From the NCBI GenBank assembly GCA_026387595.1, contig JAPLLL010000033.1, positions 5,814-12,636 of the forward strand: a DNA stretch of 6,823 nt, in the 5' to 3' direction. Shown here one piece after another: positions 1 to 6,123 of the stretch. How positions within the stretch are numbered: position 1 is the stretch's first letter; every line of letters begins with the position of its first letter. The stretch is from Candidatus Omnitrophota bacterium. GTDB lineage: Bacteria; Omnitrophota; Gorgyraeia; JABMQH01. Made by a program: the position numbers and the translations under genes. The notes below the pieces were generated by a model that saw only the letters and a program-made list of their open reading frames with translations, did not search any database and had not been told where the DNA came from.

Positions 1-855
1 AACATCAATGAACGGCGAAAGTAAAAAACCTTTATTCAGATGCACGGCCCCCATTACGACCTCGCCCGTCATCCCCTTAGACTTGGCAAGGCCTGTTGTA
101 ACCGTAAAAAGATCCAGGAATAATTTCTGCCCGGCCTTTATGCCTGAATTTTGCAATATAACCGGTGTCCCGAGGCCGCCTGCAGCCAGGATCACGGTAT
201 CCGCGTATATATTCTGTTTTGCGCCGTTTTTCGCAACTGCTTCTATGCCGACGGCGCGTTTGTTTTTGACCAGCACTCTCGACACGTTCAATTCGAACTG
301 AACGCTTGCCCCGCGTTTTTGAGCGTCCTTCAGGTACCTTAATGCCGACCATTTTGCTTCGGAAAGGCATCCTAGTACGCAATTCCCGCAAGCAATACAC
401 TTTTTAAAATTGATATATTTAGGCATCGGGAACATTTTAAAACCGAGGGCAGATGACGCTTTCATGATGGCGCGCGTCCCGGGGCCCAGGAATTTTTTAG
501 GAACCGGTTTTATGCAAAGCTCCTTTTCGGTTTCAGCGAATTCTTTTTTAAGGTCTATGCCCATCTTCTTAAAATATTTTTCCATAGACCTTACGCCGTT
601 GCCGCAGCTTATGATCGAGGTCCCGCCGGCCATTATAGCCCTGTAATATACGACGCCTTCTTTTGTCTTGCTCCAGAGGCCGCACCGGTCATAATATTTT
701 AGCGCCTTGAACTCGCTTCCGGTCTGTTTCGAAGTAAAAAACTGCCCTCTTTCCGCTACAAGCACGGACTTGCCGCAACCGGATAATTCTTTTGCAAGCG
801 TCGCTCCGCATGTCCCGGAACCCACGATGATAATATCAAAATCTTTCCTAGGCAT
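1..855 (-). CDS. GMC-type FAD-dependent oxidoreductase, partial (C-terminus beyond left edge)
   Basis: The first 285 residues of a flavoprotein are visible; the frame is open to base 1, so the C-terminal substrate/catalytic domain is missing. The N-terminus has a Rossmann FAD-binding motif, VGSGTCGA (residues 11-18), followed by an acidic E35 at the expected end of strand 2. Residues 77-88 carry the glycine-rich GGTS segment typical of GMC proteins, and AAGGLGTP (224-231) fits the second FAD-contacting motif. Cysteines 153, 156, 159 and 163 form CxxCxxCxxxC followed by EAKWSALRYL. As I recall, bacterial cholesterol-oxidase-like and long-chain alcohol oxidase-like GMC proteins carry a similar C.GC..C..GC..AK motif. 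The likely role is oxidation or reduction of a long-chain or lipid alcohol/aldehyde (inferred). ATG at 853-855 overlaps the preceding gene's TAG by 8 bp, and AAAGGA lies 8 bases upstream, so translation is probably coupled. Family call firm; substrate unknown. Confidence 0.85.
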   Translation of the reverse strand, partial: MPRKDFDIIIVGSGTCGATLAKELSGCGKSVLVAERGQFFTSKQTGSEFKALKYYDRCGLWSKTKEGVVYYRAIMAGGTSIISCGNGVRSMEKYFKKMGIDLKKEFAETEKELCIKPVPKKFLGPGTRAIMKASSALGFKMFPMPKYINFKKCIACGNCVLGCLSEAKWSALRYLKDAQKRGASVQFELNVSRVLVKNKRAVGIEAVAKNGAKQNIYADTVILAAGGLGTPVILQNSGIKAGQKLFLDLFTVTTGLAKSKGMTGEVVMGAVHLNKGFLLSPFIDV

Positions 856-2416
856 TTGTTAATTCCTTTATCTTTTCAAAAAGCGGCGCGTCGACCAGCT
901 TGTCCCCCCAGTAAAAATCCGCAACTTCAAAGCCGTGCTTTGCGCCCATTTGGCGGATCTCTTCTATTTTTTCGGGCGTGATCTTGCCACGGCCGAAACT
1001 GAAGCTTTCGAAACGGTGCTCAAGCGCAAGTATCGCAGCCTCCGCAAAACAGCCGTACATGACATTTGTGGCCGGCAGCCCGGTATCAACCGGGAAATTC
1101 ACCGGCGTGGGTGTCCTGGCGAGCCCGCCTGAAAATATAAGGATATCATTACGTGTCACCGGCGCATATGATATATTTTTGGGGTAGCCTACGTCGCATA
1201 TGACCGCGCCGGGCTTGAACCAGGCAGCATCCAGTATGGACTGCGTAGAACTTGCCGCGGTTATGACGATATCAGCGTCTTTTACAGCGGCGTGGTTGTC
1301 GGTCGTGGCGACCACAGCGGCCTTCCTGTGCCGTAAAAGCTCCGAACGCATATCGCGCAGCGTGGCCTTTGTCCGGCCTGTAATAGTGATCTGCCGCACC
1401 TTATCCGTAAGTACCCGGCTGCATGCGCTTCCTATGTCGCCCGTACCGCCTATAACAGCGGCCTTTGCATTCATAATGTTAGTCCCTAAAAGCCCGGCGG
1501 CTTTAAATGTACCGTCCAGCGCCATTGCGGCTGTAAACGTGTTCCCGGTTGTAACGGCCACATCCACCTCGTTCGCTATTTCCTGGCCGATGCGTTCGCC
1601 GACGATAGAGGTAAAACCGCCCAGGGCCACAACACCGACGCCGTATTTTTCGGCGATGCGGCACGCCCGGACCACTTTGGAAAATATCGCCCACATGTCC
1701 TTCTCAACCATGTCCGGGATGAACGTTGCCACAATAAAGCAGCCTCTCGTTACCTCGCCTGTTTTGGACCTGAATTCTGGTATGTCGTACATCTTGAAGG
1801 CCGGCGAAATATTGAAAAGCTGGCCCAGGAATTCCCGAGACGGAAGTTTTGCGCCGGGACTTAGCATTTTAAAAGACCTCTCAAGATGGCAAAAGTTATA
1901 AAAGTGCCCTATTACGCCGAAACCCGCCACCTTTCCCTCGTTGCCCTTTTTAAAATTTTTATAGCGGTTTGAAATTATATGTTTTTCTATCGATTCCAGC
2001 ATGGCCTCGAAATTGCGCGTAAGCATCTTTTTAATATATGCCTCGGCGAATTCCTTTATCGCGGGTATGTCGAGCCTGAGGTATACGGTGACCGAGACCA
2101 GCGTGCCTTCGGGCCGGTCCGTGAATTTCCACTCGCCCCAGAACTCGCTTATGTCGCCTTCTATCGCCTTGAAAAAGATCGCGCTCTGCGAAAGGTCAAG
2201 TACGTCCTCTTCCACCCACCTGATGGGAACCTTATCCACCTGGATAAACCATTTTGTCTGCATCCTGTTCCCGGACTTCCATATCACAGAGGCCTCCTTC
2301 ACAGTGGGTATATAGCCCGGGAAATCCTGTACACGCGTTACCACGCGTATGACGCGCCATTTTTTGGCCGGTATCAACCTGGAAACCTTTATCTGAGCAA
2401 GTTCTTTTTCAGGCAT
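848..2416 (-). CDS. SRPBCC-domain / long-chain acyl-ACP reductase (AAR-like) fusion protein
   Basis: A 522-residue two-domain protein. Residues 1-150 look like a SRPBCC/START polyketide-cyclase-type domain (alternating strands, W-rich middle, long C-terminal helix at 118-150), a fold that holds hydrophobic ligands. Residues 163-505 match cyanobacterial acyl-ACP reductase along their length: FGVIGHF near 166-172, ALGGFTSI (264-271), TTGNTFTA (289-296), the NADPH motif GGTGDIGS (323-330), DVGYPKNI (408-415) and YGCFAEA (454-460). C456 aligns with the cysteine that forms the acyl-enzyme thioester in AAR. The cyanobacterial enzyme is about 340 residues and lacks the N-terminal domain. Expected reaction: acyl-ACP or acyl-CoA plus NADPH gives a fatty aldehyde, in the cytosol or at the membrane face. 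ATG at 2414-2416 has a strong AAAGGAG upstream and overlaps the plsC-like gene's stop by 8 bp. The alkane partner, aldehyde-deformylating oxygenase, is not in the window. The reductase assignment is strong; the true substrate is inferred. Confidence 0.87.
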   Translation of the reverse strand: MPEKELAQIKVSRLIPAKKWRVIRVVTRVQDFPGYIPTVKEASVIWKSGNRMQTKWFIQVDKVPIRWVEEDVLDLSQSAIFFKAIEGDISEFWGEWKFTDRPEGTLVSVTVYLRLDIPAIKEFAEAYIKKMLTRNFEAMLESIEKHIISNRYKNFKKGNEGKVAGFGVIGHFYNFCHLERSFKMLSPGAKLPSREFLGQLFNISPAFKMYDIPEFRSKTGEVTRGCFIVATFIPDMVEKDMWAIFSKVVRACRIAEKYGVGVVALGGFTSIVGERIGQEIANEVDVAVTTGNTFTAAMALDGTFKAAGLLGTNIMNAKAAVIGGTGDIGSACSRVLTDKVRQITITGRTKATLRDMRSELLRHRKAAVVATTDNHAAVKDADIVITAASSTQSILDAAWFKPGAVICDVGYPKNISYAPVTRNDILIFSGGLARTPTPVNFPVDTGLPATNVMYGCFAEAAILALEHRFESFSFGRGKITPEKIEEIRQMGAKHGFEVADFYWGDKLVDAPLFEKIKELTNA

Positions 2417-2999
2417 AAAGCATCTCCTTTATCGCGTTCTGTATCTGTAACGTACCTTCCTGCAGATAGACATCGTCGACCTGGTCATCATATTCCTTCA
2501 ATAAATACTGCGGCCGGCCTATCTTTATCTTAAGCGGCACAAATTTTGGAAATTTCGCCTTTACAGGCAGCGCATCCTGCGCCCCCATGATCGCGCACGG
2601 CACTATAGGCCTCCCAGTCCGATAAGACAGGAGCGCCGCGCCCCGCTTGAATTCCCTCAGCTTTCCGTCATGAGTCCTTGTTCCTTCCGGGAAAAGGCCT
2701 ACGATCCTGTTCCGGTTCAAAAGGTAGACAAGCTTTTCAGAGGCATTACCCACCGGCAGGGTCTCAGTGGTCAGCATGAACCACCGTGTCCACGGGGACC
2801 TATAAAACTCCTGTATTGCAAGCCAGTATACCCGCTGCGGTATGGCGGCTCCTATAACGAATGGATCCAGGAAGCTTGTATGGTTTGCCACGATAATGAA
2901 ATTTGTCTTTTTGGGCAGGTTCTTCAGCCCCTCCACCTTCAGCCCGAAAAACACCCTCAGCGTAAAAACAGTAAGCGCCCGTAATACCCAGTAAATCAT
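2409..2999 (-). CDS. PlsC-family 1-acyl-glycerol-3-phosphate acyltransferase
   Basis: A 196-residue protein with the lysophospholipid acyltransferase blocks in order: NHTSFLD (39-45; catalytic H40 and D45 of the HX4D motif), a basic/aromatic stretch near 60-75, FPEGTR (103-108; acyl-acceptor phosphate binding) and IVPCAI (132-137). A hydrophobic N-terminal segment (1-20) probably anchors it to the inner membrane face. The size is slightly short but usual for bacterial PlsC-like proteins. The family transfers an acyl chain from acyl-ACP or acyl-CoA to lysophosphatidate or a related lipid acceptor. Its place directly before an acyl-ACP-reductase-like gene suggests it handles the same acyl pool or acylates the pathway's product (inferred). 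ATG at 2997-2999 overlaps the HTH gene's TGA as ATGA, with AAGGA upstream. It could equally be a specialised acyltransferase rather than the housekeeping plsC, so no symbol is given. Confidence 0.88.
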   Translation of the reverse strand: MIYWVLRALTVFTLRVFFGLKVEGLKNLPKKTNFIIVANHTSFLDPFVIGAAIPQRVYWLAIQEFYRSPWTRWFMLTTETLPVGNASEKLVYLLNRNRIVGLFPEGTRTHDGKLREFKRGAALLSYRTGRPIVPCAIMGAQDALPVKAKFPKFVPLKIKIGRPQYLLKEYDDQVDDVYLQEGTLQIQNAIKEMLYA

Positions 3000-3181
3000 C
3001 TTTTATCCTTGAAACATACTTCCTGGTCGGATAACCAGTCCTCAAGGCGGTCTTTCTTGAATCGCCATTGGCCGCCTACCTTTGAGGCGGGCACAACGCC
3101 GTTCTGAACAAGCCTGTAAAGGGTTGAGCTGGTTATGCGCAGGAATTCTTTAGCCTCGTCGAATGTAAGCAATTCAGACAT
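2996..3181 (-). CDS. Small excisionase/MerR-type helix-turn-helix DNA-binding protein
   Basis: A 61-residue protein that is essentially one winged-helix domain of the excisionase/HTH_17 type. It opens with LLTFDEAKEFLRITSSTLYR (residues 4-23; helix-turn-helix), then LVQNGVVPASKVGGQWRF (24-41; turn and wing) and KKDRLEDWL (42-50). Such stand-alone domains bind DNA and lack an effector domain. ATG at 3179-3181 is preferred because GGGAGG sits 4 bases upstream; a TTG four codons earlier (3191-3193) would place the Shine-Dalgarno inside the gene. It is the first gene of the operon and overlaps the acyltransferase by 4 bp. It may regulate its own promoter or a distant target (inferred). The C-terminal tail (51-61) is short and charged. 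Confidence 0.8.
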   Translation of the reverse strand: MSELLTFDEAKEFLRITSSTLYRLVQNGVVPASKVGGQWRFKKDRLEDWLSDQEVCFKDKR

Positions 3182-3190
3182 GTAGCCTCC

Positions 3191-3220
3191 CAATTTCTAT
3201 CGTTCACATTTTGGAAATTG
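3191..3220 (-). promoter_or_regulatory. Hairpin-forming inverted repeat next to the HTH gene's ribosome site
   Basis: Arms CAATTTC (3191-3197) and GAAATTG (3214-3220) are perfect 7-bp complements separated by 16 bases. In the minus-strand transcript the 3' arm abuts the GGGAGG Shine-Dalgarno (3186-3191, sharing one base). Folding could affect ribosome access. The arms are AT-rich and the stem is modest, so chance is possible. Confidence 0.35.
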
Positions 3221-3221
3221 A

Positions 3222-3250
3222 TCCCGATCCCGCCTTTGGCGGGAGAGGGA
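3222..3250. repeat. GC-rich palindrome (CCCGCC-TTT-GGCGGG core) in the operon leader
   Basis: A perfect 7-bp stem, TCCCGCC (3228-3234) and GGCGGGA (3238-3244), closes a 3-base loop. It extends through a symmetric 2x2 mismatch (GA opposite GA on the plus strand) to an outer TCCC/GGGA pair (3222-3225, 3247-3250). No run of T follows on either strand, so it is not a canonical intrinsic terminator. It resembles dispersed intergenic palindromes (REP-like). It lies in the untranslated leader, between the promoter and the HTH gene, so it would also be transcribed. Confidence 0.7.
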
Positions 3251-3265
3251 CAAAGTTGAATAAAC

Positions 3266-3287
3266 TTAGCTAAAATTAGCCAATTTT
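3266..3287. promoter_or_regulatory. Candidate operator: TTAGC direct repeats and nested dyads at the start site
   Basis: TTAGC occurs at 3266-3270 and 3276-3280, exactly 10 bases (one helical turn) apart. Overlapping these are GCTAA-AA-TTAGC (3269-3280) and AAAATT-AGCC-AATTTT (3272-3287). The cluster covers the predicted transcription start just downstream of the -10 box. This is the place for a repressor site, and tandem repeats suit excisionase-type proteins, but the tract is AT-rich and binding is unproven. Confidence 0.35.
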
Positions 3288-3288
3288 A

Positions 3289-3317
3289 AGTATACCTGAT
3301 AGGTTTGGAATTGTCAA
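3289..3317 (-). promoter_or_regulatory. Sigma-70-type promoter of the HTH-plsC-AAR-GMC operon
   Basis: On the minus strand TTGACA (3312-3317, perfect -35) and TATACT (3289-3294, five of six to consensus) are separated by exactly 17 bases. The -35 box overlaps the TGA stop (3314-3316) of the upstream TPR-protein gene. The predicted start near 3281-3283 gives a leader of about 100 bases before the HTH gene's ATG at 3181. Confidence 0.8.
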
Positions 3318-4993
3318 CCCGGCGGCGCTTTTAATTTTTTTAAAAGGCTGGAGGCGTTGCGGTGGGAAGGATTTAACCGCAGGGCAATCCCCAATTCCCT
3401 GACAGCGTCTTCTATTTGGCGATTTTTGTAGTATGCTACTGCGAGGCTGTAGTGGAGGTGGGCGCTATTTTTTGCCAAAAAAACGGCCCTTTTGAAATTC
3501 TTTATAGCCCCCGCCATATCCCCTTTCTTGTAATACACCTGCCCTATATTATAAGGTGTCCCGTAATTGGAGGGGTCTAAAGATTCCGCCTTCGTATAGC
3601 ATTCAAGCGCCTCGTCATAATTGCGCCGGTCAAAGTAAATATTACCCAGACTGAGGTAAGACCTGTAATGATAACGGTCCAGCTTAATTGCGGATTCAAA
3701 TTCACTTATTGCTTCCGGGTACATCTTGTTTTGCGCATACCTTCTCCCCAGGTCATATCTCATACGGACGCTCAGGGGCGATCTTTTTAAATTTGCAGTG
3801 AAAAATGTTATTTCGTCCTTCCAGTCTTTATTCCTCTCGGCCGTCAATACCCCGAAAATGACAAGCAAAATACCGATTGCGGCATAGAGGGTTTTTTTCA
3901 ACCGGTCTTTTTGTTTGAGGACAAGCCCGATAACCGCGATAAAAAAACCGATGGAAGGGATATAAAGAAAACGCTCCGCCAGAAGGATCTTTATGGGAAA
4001 AATGTTCGAGGCTGGAATAAGGGATATGAAAAACCAGCACACGCCGAAAGTAAACAGCCTTGAGTAGCTCCGAAGAGAAAAGGCGGCCGCCGCTATGGCG
4101 CATAATATAAAAAAGCTGATCAAAAAACCGGCGTTCGCGACGCTCATTATGACCGGTATGACATAATCCGCGCACAAATTCATCGGGAAAATCAGCAGCC
4201 TGATGTAGTTTACAAAAACTTTGCACATGGTTAAAAAGGTCGGGAACGGGCCCCCTCCCCACCAGGCGCACTGGGCGATAGGACCCACCACGGCGCGCCG
4301 TGTCAGCATATAAAGGACTATTACGGCAAAAAACGGTAAGTAATACCGTAAAGATCGCTTGCGTGTTCCGGAGGGCTGCGGAAAAAGCGCGTCCGCCGAT
4401 ATCAGGATCAACGGCAGCGTAATCGTAGTCTCTTTGAATAAGACCGCGACAGCGAACAGCATGATCATGCCGGAGTATAACAACGGCTTCTTATCCCGCC
4501 CGCGCCTGATCCGGAAATGCGCGATGGCGGCTAATAAATAACAAAATACGCCTATCACATCCCCGCGGCGCGCGATCCAATCCACAACTTCTGTTTGAAC
4601 GGGGTGTGCCAAAAATAAAAGCGAGACCAGGGCGGAGGCGGTGGCATCCTTTATTATCACCCTCATAAGGAAGTAAAGCAGGACCGCGTTAATGATATGA
4701 AACAGGACACTCTCTATGTGGTAATAGCGCGGGTTCAGTTTCCAGAAAAAGTAATCTACGGAGAAAGAGGCCGCGACTAACGGCCTGTAGGTATCCTTGG
4801 AGATGCCGGATGTCGTTAATGTTTCGGGGCGCGTGAAAAACGAAACAAAGTTAGTGAGCTTCCTGATCGCGGGGTTCTCGGCAACAAAAGTAAAGTCATC
4901 CCAAACAAATTGATTGCCAAAAGAATTTGCATATACGGCAAGCCCCGCAGCCGCTATCAGGCAGATAATGAGTACATCGCGGTATTTCGCCAT
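3314..4993 (-). CDS. TMTC-like GT-C membrane glycosyltransferase with C-terminal TPR repeats
   Basis: A 559-residue membrane protein. Residues 1-24 form the first transmembrane helix, followed by a loop with the paired acidic residues WDDFTFVAENPAIR (31-44), which match the catalytic-type DD of TMTC and other GT-C enzymes. Several more hydrophobic segments follow to about residue 385, including PASNIFP...LLAERFLYIPS (327-347), a hallmark of the TMTC family. Four TPR units (about 408-441, 442-475, 476-509, 510-543) form the tail. Eukaryotic TMTC proteins transfer mannose from a lipid-linked donor to protein; bacterial relatives are common and mostly uncharacterised, so envelope protein or polymer glycosylation is inferred. 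ATG at 4991-4993 is chosen over an adjacent TTG (4994-4996). No clear Shine-Dalgarno precedes it, and the aminotransferase stop lies 3 bases upstream, suggesting reinitiation. The TGA stop lies inside the next operon's -35 box. Confidence 0.82.
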   Translation of the reverse strand: MAKYRDVLIICLIAAAGLAVYANSFGNQFVWDDFTFVAENPAIRKLTNFVSFFTRPETLTTSGISKDTYRPLVAASFSVDYFFWKLNPRYYHIESVLFHIINAVLLYFLMRVIIKDATASALVSLLFLAHPVQTEVVDWIARRGDVIGVFCYLLAAIAHFRIRRGRDKKPLLYSGMIMLFAVAVLFKETTITLPLILISADALFPQPSGTRKRSLRYYLPFFAVIVLYMLTRRAVVGPIAQCAWWGGGPFPTFLTMCKVFVNYIRLLIFPMNLCADYVIPVIMSVANAGFLISFFILCAIAAAAFSLRSYSRLFTFGVCWFFISLIPASNIFPIKILLAERFLYIPSIGFFIAVIGLVLKQKDRLKKTLYAAIGILLVIFGVLTAERNKDWKDEITFFTANLKRSPLSVRMRYDLGRRYAQNKMYPEAISEFESAIKLDRYHYRSYLSLGNIYFDRRNYDEALECYTKAESLDPSNYGTPYNIGQVYYKKGDMAGAIKNFKRAVFLAKNSAHLHYSLAVAYYKNRQIEDAVRELGIALRLNPSHRNASSLLKKLKAPPG

Positions 4994-4996
4994 CAA

Positions 4997-6113
4997 TTAT
5001 TTGTTTGAAGAAAGAAAACGGCTCATCCGTACGAGCGCCTCTTTAATATTGTTCAGGCTGGATGCGTAGGAAATACGCATATAGCCTTCCCCAGACGGGC
5101 CGAAAGCGGTCCCGGGAACAATAGCGACCTTTTCTTTGGTTAAAAGGCGCGTTGCAAATTCCACTGAGGAAAGCCCTGTGTTTTTTATGGAAGGAAATAC
5201 GTAAAACGCGCCCTGGGGCTTGTGGCAATCAAGGCCGATCTTATTCAAACCGTCCACCACGAGTTCCCTGCGCCTCTTATATTCGCGCTTCATCTCATCG
5301 ACCGACTTCTGGCCGTTTTTAAGCGCCTCTATGGCAGCCATCTGCCCTCAGGCTGATTATTTCTCTTGGCCCGCAAGCGTAACCAACGCGCCAGCCGGTC
5401 ATTGCGTATGCCTTGGAGAAACCGTTCAGATAAACAGTGCGTTTTTTCATGCCGGGCAGGGTCGGAAACGGCGTATGTTCAAAATCATACGTAAGGTCGC
5501 CGTAGATCTCGTCGCTTATTACAAGCAGGTTTTTCTTCTCGGCTACCTTTGCGATACCCGTAAGTTCCTTCTTTGTATATGAAGTGCCTGTCGGATTGGA
5601 CGGATAATTTAACAGGATAGCCCTGGTCTTTTTGTCGCAAGCCTTTTCTATCTGTTTGGGTAACAGTTTAAAGCCGGTGTCCTTGGGCGTATGCAGGTAT
5701 ACTGCCTTTCCGCCTGCCAGTTCTGTAAGCGGCCGGTATGACACGTATGACGGCTCGGCGATCAAAACCTTGTCATTTTTGTTCAGTATTGCCCGCATGA
5801 CAAGATCCTTTGCCTCGCTTACTCCCACGGTGATGAGGATCTCTTCTTCAGGGTCGTATTCCAGGCCGTGCTTGCGCAAAAGGTGGTGAGCGACCTCTTT
5901 CCTGAGCTCCAACAGGCCCTTGTTCGACGTGTATGAGGTATAGCCTTCCTCAAGCGAGAATATGGCTGATTCGCGTATGTTCCAGGGTGTGACAAAGTCC
6001 GGCTCTCCCACGCCAAGCGAGATGATGTCCTTCATCCCGATGACAAGGTCGAAGAATTGCCGTATGCCCGAAGGCGGAATTTGCTGCGCTATTTTTGAAA
6101 TCGGATATTTCAT
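4997..6113 (-). pseudogene. Class I/II PLP-dependent aminotransferase, broken by an internal deletion/frameshift
   Basis: Fold-type I aminotransferase of the AspC/PatA-like group. The N-terminal part (6113 to about 5352) contains SLGVGEPDF (32-40), the PSNPTG motif (171-176, N173), the PLP-contacting DEIY (201-204), and the Schiff-base lysine K234 in NGFSKAYAMTGWRVGY. After GPREIIS (residue 254) the frame runs into foreign codons and stops at 5319. The homologous C-terminus resumes in another frame at QMAAIEAL (about 5344) and continues to 4997, including the substrate-carboxylate arginine in YMRISYA. Family proteins have about 18 residues (usually including an HQYT-like segment) between these points, but only 10 bases are present, so roughly 44 bases are missing. 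It starts 10 bases after the Lrp-type gene, which probably regulated it. Substrate not determinable. The lesion could be real or an assembly error. Confidence 0.85.
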
Positions 6114-6123
6114 CTCTTTGGTC

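Noticed and set aside
1200..1901. 233-codon plus-strand open frame
   Set aside because: It lies entirely opposite the AAR-like gene, whose motifs are unmistakable; the translated product has no recognisable family features.
1979..2533. 184-codon plus-strand open frame
   Set aside because: It is antisense to the SRPBCC domain and the PlsC C-terminus and shows no coherent domain.
3182..3193. TTG start for the HTH protein (65 residues)
   Set aside because: The GGGAGG ribosome site would then be inside the gene; the ATG at 3181 is well placed behind it.
3222..3250. Intrinsic terminator for the TPR gene
   Set aside because: The stem is strong but no T-run follows on either strand, and it lies downstream of the next operon's promoter.
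2996..3317. Mobile element or integration site around the excisionase-like gene
   Set aside because: No integrase, transposase, tRNA or flanking direct repeats were found; only the small HTH domain hints at it.
4994..4996. TTG start for the TMTC-like protein
   Set aside because: An ATG follows directly, so the ATG is preferred; the difference is one residue.
4997..5341. A separate 114-residue gene starting at the internal ATG (MAAIEAL)
   Set aside because: It is clearly the C-terminal third of the aminotransferase displaced by the frameshift, and begins mid-domain.
5319..5360. Programmed frameshifting in the aminotransferase
   Set aside because: No slippery sequence is evident, and a simple frame change would not supply the roughly 14 missing residues.
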